A stretch of 64,000 nucleotides of DNA from Bacteroidota bacterium (lineage in GTDB: Bacteria > Bacteroidota > Bacteroidia > J057 > JADKCL01): the NCBI GenBank assembly GCA_016718825.1, contig JADKCL010000002.1, positions 124,001 to 188,000 on the forward strand, written 5' to 3'. Below, piece after piece: positions 53,887 through 63,426 of this stretch. The notes beneath the pieces were generated by a model. It did no database searches and was not told the origin of the DNA. It worked only from the letters and a program-made list of their open reading frames with translations. The stretch's first letter is position 1; each line of letters opens with the position of its first letter. Position numbers and translations under genes: made by a program.

Positions 53887-55040
53887 TTGACCTTGTCCAC
53901 CTCCAAATCAGAAAACCGCCAATAATCACTGAGATACATGTCAGACATGAAATTTTGGGCATTGGCGATTTCTTTGTCATCCAAATGCCGAAAAGTGGAA
54001 CCCTTTTCAGGATCGAAGTCGGCAATGATGATTCGGTCCAATTCGTCTTTGTTGAGGATGTCCAAGACTTGGGGGGAGTGGGTCGTAAGGATGATCTGCT
54101 TGTTTTTCGACTGTTCCTTGAGGAAAGCCATGAGTTTTTGGAGTTGGTGCGGGTGGATACCTAGTTCAGGTTCCTCTACCGAAGTTACATAGGAAACAAT
54201 AGTTGAACCTTTCAATGTGAAATTGATGTGGGAGGACTTACAGACCTCCATAATCAACAGAACAATACGTTTTGTCCCGTCTGAGAGATTCTGGAATGGG
54301 TAATAAGCGCCATTAATCTCAAACAAAAAACGAAAACCTTTAGCTTCATAGGTTTCATTCAGTATCCCTGGATCAATCCAACCTTCCTGAACTTTCATGT
54401 TGGTAATAGCGGTATATGCTCTTATCCATGGGATCAATTCGTCCTTTAGCTCATCAAAGGACTGTACAAGTATATTGCTAATTGATTTGCCATCAATGTC
54501 TTCATGTTTCTCACTCCTCCATTTTTGATTGACAATTTGAGAGAGCTGAGTTATTGAATTCAGGTCGTTCTCATCTTGATACAATTTACTCACAACGCCT
54601 TTTCGGAATGACCACCCAGCTTCAAAATTCGTCAAAAAGGGAATGGATTTTGGGATAGAATGCTTGAATAGGAAATTTCCAAACGGTGCAAATCCAGGAA
54701 AATCAGTGCTATTCGCATGAACTCTTATCCGTTCAAGCGAATTTTGGATGTTCAAATTTTCAGCATCGAGAACTCCGCGATTCAAAATGCCAAATACAAT
54801 TGCATTCGGAGAGTCTTTTCCTTGGATAAAAACCAGTTTTGATCCGAAATCTGCCTCCCTCTCCAAAAAGGCAGGCTTTACATTGAGGGTTTCTTTAATC
54901 CCCTCCAACAAATTCGTCTTCCCCGTCCCGTTCTTCCCAATAATGATATTCAGCCCGGGCTTAAACGTCACGTCGCAGCTCACGATGGACTTGTAGCCTT
55001 CGATATGGGCACTGTGGAGGTAGGGTTTGAACTCTGACAT
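53883..55040 (-). CDS. AAA (OLD/RecF-like) ATPase, candidate defence component
   Basis: SMC/RecF-type ATPase of about 385 residues. Walker A IIIGKNGTGKTNLLEGI is at about residue 35, preceded by HIEGYKSIVSCDVTFKPG as in AAA_15/AAA_21 proteins. The ABC signature is NLSDGTKRIVLL, Walker B is TSVEEPELGIHPHQLQKL and the switch histidine is in LTTHSPQVL. No long coiled-coil arms are present. Such ATPases drive OLD, Gabija, PARIS and Septu-like antiphage modules together with a nuclease, and the next gene is TOPRIM-like. ATG 55040 starts the homology; a TTG at 55082 would overlap the esterase stop. Confidence 0.85.
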   Translation of the reverse strand: MSEFKPYLHSAHIEGYKSIVSCDVTFKPGLNIIIGKNGTGKTNLLEGIKETLNVKPAFLEREADFGSKLVFIQGKDSPNAIVFGILNRGVLDAENLNIQNSLERIRVHANSTDFPGFAPFGNFLFKHSIPKSIPFLTNFEAGWSFRKGVVSKLYQDENDLNSITQLSQIVNQKWRSEKHEDIDGKSISNILVQSFDELKDELIPWIRAYTAITNMKVQEGWIDPGILNETYEAKGFRFLFEINGAYYPFQNLSDGTKRIVLLIMEVCKSSHINFTLKGSTIVSYVTSVEEPELGIHPHQLQKLMAFLKEQSKNKQIILTTHSPQVLDILNKDELDRIIIADFDPEKGSTFRHLDDKEIANAQNFMSDMYLSDYWRFSDLEVDKVK

Positions 55041-55078
55041 CTTTTTCGAACTTTTTTCAAAGATAGACCAAACAGATA

Positions 55079-56221
55079 TCAATGCATCACTGCAAACCGC
55101 TTGGAAACCCCGTCGGCTTGGAGCAAATACATTCCGTTGGGTAGGTGAGAAACGTTGACATCCGCTGAATTGCCTGTTTGGAATGTGATCGGGGCGAACG
55201 CTTCCCGGCCTTGTAAATCCAGTACCTTGACATTTGGCAGTTTTCCTGTTGAAACGCTGACATGAAGAAGCTCCTTCGCAGGATTGGGGAAAACATTCAT
55301 TTGCAGGTCAACATCCACGGTTTCTTCCATGCCGATCGGTGTAAAGGTCGTCAGCGTGTACCGCTTCAAAAAGTCCCAGATATGCCGGCTCGCGTTGATG
55401 TCCATGTTGCGGTTGCCGCCGCTGCCCAAATCGCGGTTGGCGCCCGGCCATGCAAAGCCGCCGTTGACGACTTCATACAGCAAAACTTCGCTGTTTTGGT
55501 CGCCCAGCCAACGGTGGCTGATGATATGGGAGCCTTCATTGGCGGTGTCTGGCAAATTGACGGTGATTTCGTTGCCGAGTGCATTATTATGTGCTTTCCA
55601 GAGGTTGACCAACTGCTGAACGCTTCCCCAAATTCCGGGCAAACCGGTGTAATAGTAGATGACACTGTCTGCCGTGCCCTGAATCATCATCACAGGAACC
55701 GGGCGGGTCGTCTGACAATAGAACGCGGCGCTGTCTGCGATGCTGGCGCCGACCGCAGCCACAGCGGCTAAACGACCACTCAGCTCGCAAGCCAAGCGAT
55801 GCACCATGAATCCGCCTTGTCCCATCCCAACGGCATAAACGCGGTTCAAATCAATTCCGTAGCGAGAATGCAGCGTGTCAATCAAAACATTGATGTAATC
55901 AACATCCTTGGTTCCAGAGCCAAATGGCGCATTTTGACCCACATTCCAATCCGAGAAGAAACCCCAAGGATGGCAAACGATGAAGCCTTCGGCGTCGGCA
56001 ATGGGATTGAACTGTGTCAAAGTGTCCTCGTCGCGTCCGTCGGCGCCGAGGTAATGAAAGTCGAGTAACAAGGGTAGGCTATCATTGGAGGTCCAACCTG
56101 TCGGAAGGTGCAAGTCAAAGTTTCTGATGATGTTGTCATGCACAAAGCTGCCAGAAACGATCTGTCCCGCAGAAATTTGGGATATGGCAAGATATGCAAT
56201 GAAGAGGATCAGTTTTTTCAT
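55079..56221 (-). CDS. PHB-depolymerase-like esterase with T9SS sorting domain, nucleophile Ser missing
   Basis: Secreted alpha/beta-hydrolase of 380 residues. Signal peptide ends near residue 19 (ISQISAG). The fold is that of the poly(3-hydroxybutyrate) depolymerase/feruloyl esterase group: LPLLLDFHYLGADGRDEDTL and GFIVCHPWGFFSDWNVG, then RVYAVGMGQGGFMVHRLACE where the nucleophile elbow should read GxSxGG. The serine is Gly (codon GGA), so normal catalysis is not expected. The later HRWLG and GGFAWPG segments resemble the family. A sorting domain starts at about residue 310 (MNVFPNPAKELLHVSV). It may be a binding protein rather than an enzyme. Confidence 0.78.
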   Translation of the reverse strand: MKKLILFIAYLAISQISAGQIVSGSFVHDNIIRNFDLHLPTGWTSNDSLPLLLDFHYLGADGRDEDTLTQFNPIADAEGFIVCHPWGFFSDWNVGQNAPFGSGTKDVDYINVLIDTLHSRYGIDLNRVYAVGMGQGGFMVHRLACELSGRLAAVAAVGASIADSAAFYCQTTRPVPVMMIQGTADSVIYYYTGLPGIWGSVQQLVNLWKAHNNALGNEITVNLPDTANEGSHIISHRWLGDQNSEVLLYEVVNGGFAWPGANRDLGSGGNRNMDINASRHIWDFLKRYTLTTFTPIGMEETVDVDLQMNVFPNPAKELLHVSVSTGKLPNVKVLDLQGREAFAPITFQTGNSADVNVSHLPNGMYLLQADGVSKRFAVMH

Positions 56222-56387
56222 CGATCGATCATTTTGAACCGTTGAAATTAGCTATCGTTCGCAAACAAACTACATGGCAATCATCAAGGAAGTTGGAATT
56301 AAAACAAAAAAAGTGGAACTTCACGGTAAGAATCACTATCAGCTTCTAGAGAAATATATCCTCGGATGATGGCTTTGCTTTGCCGAG

Positions 56388-56395
56388 TACATTTG
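56388..56395 (+). promoter_or_regulatory. -7 box upstream of the PPC/T9SS gene
   Basis: TACATTTG matches TAnnTTTG, 54 bp before the ATG at 56450. No convincing -33 element at standard spacing. Confidence 0.4.
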
Positions 56396-56449
56396 TAAGT
56401 AATTGGCTTTTAAGCCTCTCAAGCTAGTATTTGCCTTTTAGCAGCTTCT

Positions 56450-58702
56450 ATGAAATCGATCAACCTTACATTGTTTTTTGGCTTTTTCGTGATGGTTTTG
56501 TTTCAGCATTCTCCCCTTCGTGCTCAGTGCACAGGCGGGGCCAATGCAGGTTCGATTTCACCCACCACGACCTTTCAAACGATCCCATGTGCCAGAGCAG
56601 GAGAGTACTATACGTTTGTGGCGACAGCCGGAGCCACCTATACATTTAGCTTTTGCCAAGGAGGTGGAAACGGTAACGGCATCGATACCTATCTGACGAT
56701 CCTGGACAATGGTGGCGCTGCAATACCAGGTGCATTCAACGACAATGCTTGCTTTCCAGTTTATTCCGAGGTTGTCTGGGTTGCCACGGCAACGGCCACC
56801 TTTCGCATTCGCATCAGCCTGCCGCCTGTAGGTTGCGGTGCCAATGCCACCTGCTTGACGCTCGCCTACCGTATGACCAATCCGCCAGGGCCCGGCGTCA
56901 ATTGTGGCAATCCCATGATCATCGCAGCGTTGCCCTACTCAAACACTGGTCTCACAACCTGCGGAAACGGCAACACTTACACTAGTGCCCATGCCTGCGG
57001 AAGCACCTACATGAACGGCGAGGACTTCATTTTCAGGTATACAAGTCCTGGAAATGAATGTATTAACCTTTCTTTGACAGGCACATCCAACTGGGTCGGG
57101 GTTTTTGTTTACAACGGATGCCCCAACACCATCGGCACGACTTGCGTGGCTCAGGCGACCTCGGGGGCTGGCAATCCTTCGCTCAGCAACGTGCAACTCG
57201 TCGCTGCGGGAACCTACTATTTCTTGGTTTCCACGTTGCCTCCACCTAATTGCACGCCCTTCAACATTTCGATCAGCCGTTGCCCAACCGGTACGACTTG
57301 CAGTTATTCCAGGGTCATTCCAAGCTTGCCGTATTCACAGACTGCACTCACGACTTGCGGTTTTGGAAATGACTACAACAGCACACATGCTTGCACCGAT
57401 GCCTACATGAATGGCGAAGATTTCATCTTCAGCTATACCATTACCTCCCCCAAGTGCATCGACATTTTCACGACCGGAACCACCAGTTGGGCTGGCTTGT
57501 TTGTGATGAACGGTTGTCCAAGTAATGTTGGCACCGCCTGTATTGCCAAGAATGTCAGCATTTTCGGCAACCCGACATTGACAGGTGTGCAATTGACAAC
57601 GCCGGGGACATACTATATCATGGTGGACACGAAGCCGCTACCTAATTGTACCCCCTTCAACATTCTCGTCGATACCTGCCAGCCTGCCGTACCCTGTGGG
57701 TCCAATCCACCTGCTGACAACGGTTGCCTAGGTGCCACCAATATCTCCAACTATACCTCTTTTTGTGGCAACACAGATACCGTCCAATTTACCCCGGACG
57801 GGCCTGGAAACCTTCCCGGCACTTTTTGCGGCACGATTGAGAACAACTCCTGGTGGAGTTTTGTCGCAGATACCACCGTCGTGCACTTCTTCTTCACGGT
57901 CAGCAATTGTTACTTCGGAAATGGTATTCAGGCACAGGTCTTTTCAACTACGAATTGCACTTCCTTTACGGCGGTTTCTAACTGTTTCAACCCAGGAACT
58001 GCCACGAATGGCACGATTACCGCAACCGGATTGGTGCCGGGACAAACTTACTATTTGATGGTCGACGGCTATGCCGAAGACGATTGTGACTACACTGTCT
58101 CCTGGGATGGCGGTCCGTTGCCCGTTGAGTTTGGAAGCATCAATGCCCTTTTGGTGGATGGCAAAGTTCATGTGAATTGGGAAACGCAATCCGAAAGCAA
58201 CTGCATGGGCTTCTTCATTGAGCGCGGCACGCCTGATAATTCCCGTGAAATCAATGGATTCCAATGGCAAGAGGCAGGATTCGTTGAAAGTCCATTCGGA
58301 ACAACTTCCTCGCCGCAGTCATACTTTTTCATCGATAACGATGCCCCGACCGGAGATGCCTACTACCGCATTCGTGAAATCGACTACGATGGTTATTCGT
58401 CCTATTCCGAGGTACTCCGTGTGGTAGATGGGGTTGCCGCTGGAAATGATTTGTTGGAAATATATCCGAATCCAGCGCGTGACCGCATCTTTTTGAGCTT
58501 GGCCTTTGCACAACCGGGAGTGGCCAACTTCAGCTTGATTGATGTTTCCGGCAAAGTCATCTTTGCCCAGCAACTCGGTGAATTCCAGATGGGAACTTAC
58601 TCGCGGCAAGTTGCATTGCCAAACCTGCCGATGGGAATCTATATTTATGACGTCACCATGGGAAATGAGCGCTTCCGCGGTAAACTGATGGTGCAGCAAT
58701 AA
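56450..58702 (+). CDS. T9SS-secreted protein with PPC-like domains
   Basis: Secreted protein of 750 residues. A signal peptide (LTLFFGFFVMVLFQ, cleavage after about residue 26) is followed by three to four cysteine-rich PPC-like beta-sandwiches; two at about residues 155-275 and 285-405 are clear duplicates (shared HACGSTYMNGEDFIFRYTS / HACTDAYMNGEDFIFSYTI). A further one spans about 430-560. Then an Fn3-like segment (VHVNWETQSESNCMGFFIER) and a type IX sorting domain from LLEIYPNPARDRIFLSLAF to the end. Likely surface-exposed; binding partner unknown. Confidence 0.85.
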   Translation: MKSINLTLFFGFFVMVLFQHSPLRAQCTGGANAGSISPTTTFQTIPCARAGEYYTFVATAGATYTFSFCQGGGNGNGIDTYLTILDNGGAAIPGAFNDNACFPVYSEVVWVATATATFRIRISLPPVGCGANATCLTLAYRMTNPPGPGVNCGNPMIIAALPYSNTGLTTCGNGNTYTSAHACGSTYMNGEDFIFRYTSPGNECINLSLTGTSNWVGVFVYNGCPNTIGTTCVAQATSGAGNPSLSNVQLVAAGTYYFLVSTLPPPNCTPFNISISRCPTGTTCSYSRVIPSLPYSQTALTTCGFGNDYNSTHACTDAYMNGEDFIFSYTITSPKCIDIFTTGTTSWAGLFVMNGCPSNVGTACIAKNVSIFGNPTLTGVQLTTPGTYYIMVDTKPLPNCTPFNILVDTCQPAVPCGSNPPADNGCLGATNISNYTSFCGNTDTVQFTPDGPGNLPGTFCGTIENNSWWSFVADTTVVHFFFTVSNCYFGNGIQAQVFSTTNCTSFTAVSNCFNPGTATNGTITATGLVPGQTYYLMVDGYAEDDCDYTVSWDGGPLPVEFGSINALLVDGKVHVNWETQSESNCMGFFIERGTPDNSREINGFQWQEAGFVESPFGTTSSPQSYFFIDNDAPTGDAYYRIREIDYDGYSSYSEVLRVVDGVAAGNDLLEIYPNPARDRIFLSLAFAQPGVANFSLIDVSGKVIFAQQLGEFQMGTYSRQVALPNLPMGIYIYDVTMGNERFRGKLMVQQ

Positions 58703-58839
58703 GGGTAACGAACGGCTTTGAGCTGAATTTGAACGCGCGAATTCCTGGTGAATGCGTCCTGAAAGCATTTGTGTTGTTGGCGGAATCAAGTATTTTTCAA
58801 TTTGGCAGCTACTTGCCTATATTGAGAAAAACTTGAGAT

Positions 58840-60540
58840 ATGGCCACCATTGAAACGCAAAAGACTTCCAACCGGGTACTGGAAGAGGGGCAACGCAGCA
58901 GCACCAATTTCTTCGATAGCGATCTTGTATTACGTGAATTGCTGGATGAAGCCTTAAACGGGCAAGCCAAGAGCCATTTATTGCCGCTGCTCGAACGATT
59001 GGGGGGCAAGGCAGCGACGGAAATGGATGCACTTTCCCTTACCGCTGACCGGAATGTACCCGAGTTGATCAAACGCGACAAGTGGGGACAAACCATCGAT
59101 GAAATCCGGTTTCATCCAGCCTATTGGAGCCTGATGCAGATTGCCGTCGATTCGCAAATGCTCCGGTTAAAATGGGATCCCGAATTGCGCCAACGGTTTG
59201 CTGGTCAACGCCATAAAATGGGATTTGCCTTGGGATACCTCTTTGCCATGAGTGAATCCGGCCAATATTGTCCGCTTTGCATGACCGATGGCGTGGCGCA
59301 TCTGATCGACCAATTTTGTGAACCGGAAGACAAGGACAGGCTCCTGCAGCACATTTTCACCGCCGACTTGGCTGATTTCTATACTGGGGCGATGTTTTTG
59401 ACTGAAAAAGCAGGTGGCTCAGACGTCGGCGCCAATTTGGTTGAGGCAAGATCGCTTGGAAATGGCAAATACAGCCTTCACGGCGAAAAATGGTTTTGCA
59501 GCAACGTCAATGCGCAACTGATTTTTGCGCTGGCGCGAACGAATCCGGAAGTCAAAGGCACCAAGGGTTTGTCGATCTTCTTGATTGAACGGCAGCTGGA
59601 AAATGGTGAACGCAACCCGATCGAGATCGTCAGGCTCAAGGACAAGCTCGGCACCCGCAGTATGGCGAGCGGAGAATGTTTGCTCGATGGAACCGTGGGC
59701 ACTATGGTAGGCCCTGAATTCCAGGGATTTCGCGTAATGACCGAGATGATCAATCTCTCGCGCATGTACAACAGCGTAGCCGCGCTTGCGGGTGGGCGGC
59801 GCGCATTGGTGGAGGCGTGGCAATTCCTCAGTTTCCGGAGAAGCTTTGGGAAAATTGCCTTGGAGCATGCTTTGGTCCGTGCCAAATTCTGGGAATTGGG
59901 CGCCTTGCACCTCGCCAATTTTCAACTCGTATGGCGCGCCATCAAGGCGATGGATGCCGCCGAAGAAGGTGATGAAAATGAAGCCGAACTTCTGCGATTT
60001 CTCACGCCGATGGTCAAACGGGATTCGGCAGAATTGGCAGTCTATCTCTGTCGGGAAAGCATGGAATTGATGGGCGGAATGGGATACATCGAGGACACGG
60101 TATTGCCCAAAACCATGCGTGATGTCATGGTTCTTCCAATCTGGGAAGGCGCGGGTAACATCATGATTTTGGACATGTTAAGGGCTGCATCAAAAAGTAA
60201 AGGTTTAGCGTTGTTGCTTGCGGAAATTGATTCGCTGTGCGTCGATAATTTGGTTTTGGGCCAAGCCATCCGAGAGGAAGCAAAGGTGTTGGCAGCGCGT
60301 TTTGAACAGATTCGATTGCTCTCGCAAGACGAACAGGAATATCAGGCAAAGGCAGTTTTGCTGAGACTCACACGCTGTTACCAAGCAGCATTGTTGTTGG
60401 GAGATTCCGGAAAGGATACGTCGGGAAGATGCTTTGTCGCATTAGATTGGTTATTAAGTGATTGGGTTAATTTTGAGGGCAAACGGAATGCACCGCCATT
60501 GCGTGCAGAGATCGACACATTGATCGGATGGGACTTTTGA
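58840..60540 (+). CDS. AidB-like acyl-CoA dehydrogenase
   Basis: FAD-dependent acyl-CoA dehydrogenase-type protein of 566 residues, longer than the usual 380 because of the C-terminal extension seen in AidB. Visible family segments are AMFLTEKAGGSDVGANLVEA (FAD and substrate loop), GEKWFCSNVNAQLIF, RMYNSVAALAGGRRALVEAW and MGGMGYIEDTVLPKTMRDV, then the AidB-type WEGAGNIMILDMLRA. AidB is induced by alkylation damage and binds DNA; whether this one shares that role or oxidises acyl-CoA is not clear from sequence. Confidence 0.85.
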   Translation: MATIETQKTSNRVLEEGQRSSTNFFDSDLVLRELLDEALNGQAKSHLLPLLERLGGKAATEMDALSLTADRNVPELIKRDKWGQTIDEIRFHPAYWSLMQIAVDSQMLRLKWDPELRQRFAGQRHKMGFALGYLFAMSESGQYCPLCMTDGVAHLIDQFCEPEDKDRLLQHIFTADLADFYTGAMFLTEKAGGSDVGANLVEARSLGNGKYSLHGEKWFCSNVNAQLIFALARTNPEVKGTKGLSIFLIERQLENGERNPIEIVRLKDKLGTRSMASGECLLDGTVGTMVGPEFQGFRVMTEMINLSRMYNSVAALAGGRRALVEAWQFLSFRRSFGKIALEHALVRAKFWELGALHLANFQLVWRAIKAMDAAEEGDENEAELLRFLTPMVKRDSAELAVYLCRESMELMGGMGYIEDTVLPKTMRDVMVLPIWEGAGNIMILDMLRAASKSKGLALLLAEIDSLCVDNLVLGQAIREEAKVLAARFEQIRLLSQDEQEYQAKAVLLRLTRCYQAALLLGDSGKDTSGRCFVALDWLLSDWVNFEGKRNAPPLRAEIDTLIGWDF

Positions 60541-60577
60541 AAACTTTTTCTGCGATTGGGGCTAAACTTGGGACACC

Positions 60578-61717
60578 ATGATCAGATTCGGATGGTTTTG
60601 TCTGCTTTTTGGGTTTTCTGTTTTGACGCTGCATGCACAGGTATCGCTGCAAAAGGCCGATAGCCTGACCTTGCATTTTCCGGGTAAGCCGTTGGAAAAG
60701 GACCCTTATCCGCCTGCAGTTATTTTTCTCGATGGATACCTGATGGTCTTCCCAGGTGATTTTACTGCACATTTCTTTCAGAGGCAGGATACCGGATATG
60801 TCTATCGATCAACGATCAAGTTTTGGACGGAGAAAAATGGAAAGATCTTTTGGCGCCAAGCTTTTCAGTTTTTCGTCGCCAATGGCAGCCTTTGGGGGAT
60901 TGGAGACCAGTGTCTCTATCGATATTCACTGACAAAACCGGAATCTCCCATCAAGACAATCAACCTGTTCGCTCCGGGGGGCCAATATTTGGTTGATTGC
61001 CCTTATGAACTTGTGAATGTGGGCCCAAAAGAAGGGGACATTTATCAACTTTATCTCCCAACACGCACGCTTTCGAGATCAAAAACGCTAATCCCATCAG
61101 ACAAAGCCAAGCAAAAAGCAAACGCAGGCGCGATGTTCGCGAGATTCGATTTGATCCTGGACGACATGCCAAAGGTAATTGATCGGCAAGGATACGGGAT
61201 CAATAGGCAGACAGACTTAACAGCCTTCGTAAACTTCCACTACTCGTGGTTACGCGAAGGAAACATTGTCACCGACGGCCGACAAATCTTCCATAGTACC
61301 CATGCCGACGGGAAAATTCGATGCTTCGATTTCAAAGGAGAACTCGTGGATTCAATCAATGCGATTGGAGAGATGTTGCCAAGGCAATACCTGAAATCAC
61401 CAGATAAATTGACAAGGTCTGCTGTTACGGCCTCGATCGACGCCTCGGGCTACTATGATAACCTGATGACATTCAGTAACAAAGAATACCTCGTTAGACA
61501 ATATGGATTGCCCAAAGGGGCAGATGGTATACGGGGCAAGCACCTACAGCTCATTAATAAGGTTTCGAAAAAGATCTATGAAATGCCCATTCCCTTGACC
61601 ATCCACTACCTTAGAGTCGATCGAGACCAACTTTATCACGTCTCCGAATGGGATTTTTCAAAGGGATTTGTGAAAATTCAATTTTTTGACATCCATGTAA
61701 AGGAGAATGCCCATTGA
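60578..61717 (+). CDS. secreted protein of unknown function
   Basis: Protein of 379 residues with a signal peptide (FCLLFGFSVLTLHAQ). The rest shows regularly spaced beta-strand pairs (YVYRSTIKFWTEKNGK, NIVTDGRQIFHSTHADGKIR, YDNLMTFSNKEYLVRQYG), suggesting a six-bladed propeller like those of Bacteroidota DUF4221-type or 6-bladed proteins, but I do not recognise a definite family. It ends 4 nt overlapping a possible start of the next gene (ATTGA). Confidence 0.6.
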   Translation: MIRFGWFCLLFGFSVLTLHAQVSLQKADSLTLHFPGKPLEKDPYPPAVIFLDGYLMVFPGDFTAHFFQRQDTGYVYRSTIKFWTEKNGKIFWRQAFQFFVANGSLWGIGDQCLYRYSLTKPESPIKTINLFAPGGQYLVDCPYELVNVGPKEGDIYQLYLPTRTLSRSKTLIPSDKAKQKANAGAMFARFDLILDDMPKVIDRQGYGINRQTDLTAFVNFHYSWLREGNIVTDGRQIFHSTHADGKIRCFDFKGELVDSINAIGEMLPRQYLKSPDKLTRSAVTASIDASGYYDNLMTFSNKEYLVRQYGLPKGADGIRGKHLQLINKVSKKIYEMPIPLTIHYLRVDRDQLYHVSEWDFSKGFVKIQFFDIHVKENAH

Positions 61718-61737
61718 CCATCAAGGTCGGCCACAAA

Positions 61738-62214
61738 ATGATGCAAGTACATACGTATTTCGAAACGGAAATTTACTTTGAAGCTGGTCCTGCACGGGTC
61801 TGGGACGCCCTGACCAACCCGGAAAAGACGCGCCAATACATGTATGGCGCCGTCATACACACAGATTGGGAGGAGGGTAGTCCGATTACCTGGGAGGTTG
61901 AGATCGGAGACGAACGGTTCGTTGCAGTCCAAGGGCATTTGAAAGAACTCAAGCTGTTCAAACGATTCGAATTCACCGTTTTTGTACCCAATTCCGGAGT
62001 CGCAGACATTCCTGAGAACTACATTACCACGACCTACGAACTGCACCGTGAAGGCGACCGCACACGCTTGCATGTGCGCCAAGGCGACTATTCCAAGGTT
62101 GACAATGGTGAAGCCCGCTACCTTGACACCGCCAATATCTGGCAAGCTGTAACCCCCAAGTTGATTGCCATTGCGGAATCCAGGGAATTGCATCCAAGCA
62201 ATGATCATGCTTGA
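61738..62214 (+). CDS. SRPBCC (AHSA1/START-like) protein
   Basis: Small helix-grip protein of about 158 residues. EIYFEAGPARVWDALTNPEKTR at the N-terminus is the typical AHSA1/START opening, with GSPITWEVEIGDERFVAVQG and TTYELHREGDRTRLHVRQGD as the later strands. These proteins bind hydrophobic ligands or the Hsp90 middle domain. Start ATG 61738 is used; TTG 61714 overlaps the previous stop and would allow coupling. Confidence 0.83.
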   Translation: MMQVHTYFETEIYFEAGPARVWDALTNPEKTRQYMYGAVIHTDWEEGSPITWEVEIGDERFVAVQGHLKELKLFKRFEFTVFVPNSGVADIPENYITTTYELHREGDRTRLHVRQGDYSKVDNGEARYLDTANIWQAVTPKLIAIAESRELHPSNDHA

Positions 62215-62312
62215 TTTGACGGTGGTTTCCAGGCGCAGCATTCCTAGCTGACTCCAATTCCTAAAGCGGATCATTTTGTATTCCCAATGTCGAAGGCACC
62301 CAGCCTGCACCT

Positions 62313-62354
62313 TTGTCCATTTTCCATTTTCAATTCCCCATTCATTCTTAACTT
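62313..62354 (+). repeat. heptameric repeat run upstream of mazG
   Basis: Consecutive 7-bp units TTGTCCA, TTTTCCA, TTTTCAA, TTCCCCA, TTCATTC and TTAACTT end 6 bases before the mazG ATG at 62361. They share a TTTTC(A/C)A core with the run before scoB. Confidence 0.65.
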
Positions 62355-62360
62355 CGCCAA

Positions 62361-63161
62361 ATGAATGAAAACCTGAATCCCGCCTTTGATCGTTTGGTGA
62401 AAATTGTCCAGGAATTGCGCGAAAAATGCCCTTGGGACCGCGAGCAAACCAAGGAAAGTCTGCGCACACTGACCATCGAAGAAACATTTGAGCTCAGCGA
62501 TGCGATTTTGCAAGACGATTGGCAGGAGTTGAAGACCGAAGCCGGGGATATCTTGCTGCATGTGCTTTTCTATTCGCGGTTGGGGGAGGAGCAAGGCCAC
62601 TTTTCGACGGAAGACATGATCAATACGCTCATTGACAAGTTGATCCGTCGGCACCCGCATATCTACGGAAATGTACAAGCCGATTCCGCCGAGCAGGTGA
62701 CAATCAACTGGGAGCAGATCAAAATGGAGGAGAAAAAGGATCAGAAGAAGAAATCCGTACTCAGTGGTGTTCCGCAAAGCATGCCGGCGCTGATCAAGGC
62801 TCAACGCATGCAGGAAAAGGTCGCCTCGGTTGGTTTTGATTGGAGCGAACCGGAGCAAGTCTGGCGCAAGGTGCAGGAGGAGTTGGAAGAATTCAAGGTT
62901 GAAGCCGATTTGCACAAGGCAAACGGCAACAATCTTGAGAAAATGGAAAAGGAATTTGGGGATTTGCTTTTCAGCTTGGTCAATTTTGCGCGCTTCATCA
63001 AAGTGAATCCAGAGGATGCTCTGGAAAAAACAAACCGGAAGTTTCGCAATCGCTTTGAATACCTCGAAGCCAAAGTCGCAGCGGCGGGCGGCAATCTAAA
63101 GGAGATGTCATTGGAAGAGATGGATGTGCTCTGGGAAGAAAGCAAAGCGCATTTCGCCTGA
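62361..63161 (+). CDS. mazG: nucleoside triphosphate pyrophosphohydrolase
   Basis: MazG of 266 residues, close to the length of characterised two-domain MazG. The first catalytic domain has CPWDREQTKESLRTLTIEET and ELKTEAGDILLHVLFYSRLG (the EExxE...ExxD metal-binding set), and the second has EEFKVEADLHKANG and MEKEFGDLLFSLVNFAR. It hydrolyses (d)NTPs to monophosphates and is a house-cleaning enzyme that can also affect alarmone levels. An intrinsic hairpin follows. Confidence 0.94.
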   Translation: MNENLNPAFDRLVKIVQELREKCPWDREQTKESLRTLTIEETFELSDAILQDDWQELKTEAGDILLHVLFYSRLGEEQGHFSTEDMINTLIDKLIRRHPHIYGNVQADSAEQVTINWEQIKMEEKKDQKKKSVLSGVPQSMPALIKAQRMQEKVASVGFDWSEPEQVWRKVQEELEEFKVEADLHKANGNNLEKMEKEFGDLLFSLVNFARFIKVNPEDALEKTNRKFRNRFEYLEAKVAAAGGNLKEMSLEEMDVLWEESKAHFA

Positions 63162-63163
63162 CG

Positions 63164-63194
63164 AAAAAAAAGCCTGCTCCAACGAGGAGCAGGC
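63164..63194 (-). terminator. hairpin with A/T tract after mazG
   Basis: Arms GCCTGCTCC / GGAGCAGGC with a 5-nt loop. The eight-base T run is on the minus-strand side, so as an intrinsic terminator it best suits leftward transcription; for rightward mazG transcripts the hairpin lacks a U tract. Confidence 0.55.
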
Positions 63195-63426
63195 ATACCA
63201 ACTAACCAAACTTACTGATCAACTTATCTTCTTATCTACTTCAGCGCAAAGATCAATTGCCCCGATCGACCGTGACAAAACAAAAGAAACCATATTCTTA
63301 CATCTAAAAACTGGAAATGCCTGTGATTCAGCGCAGCAGTGATTGGACCTCCAATTGAATGGTGGATTGTTTATCGAAAAATGGCTAATATTAGCCCGGG
63401 TCAAATCGAAAGCATGACCACCGCCT

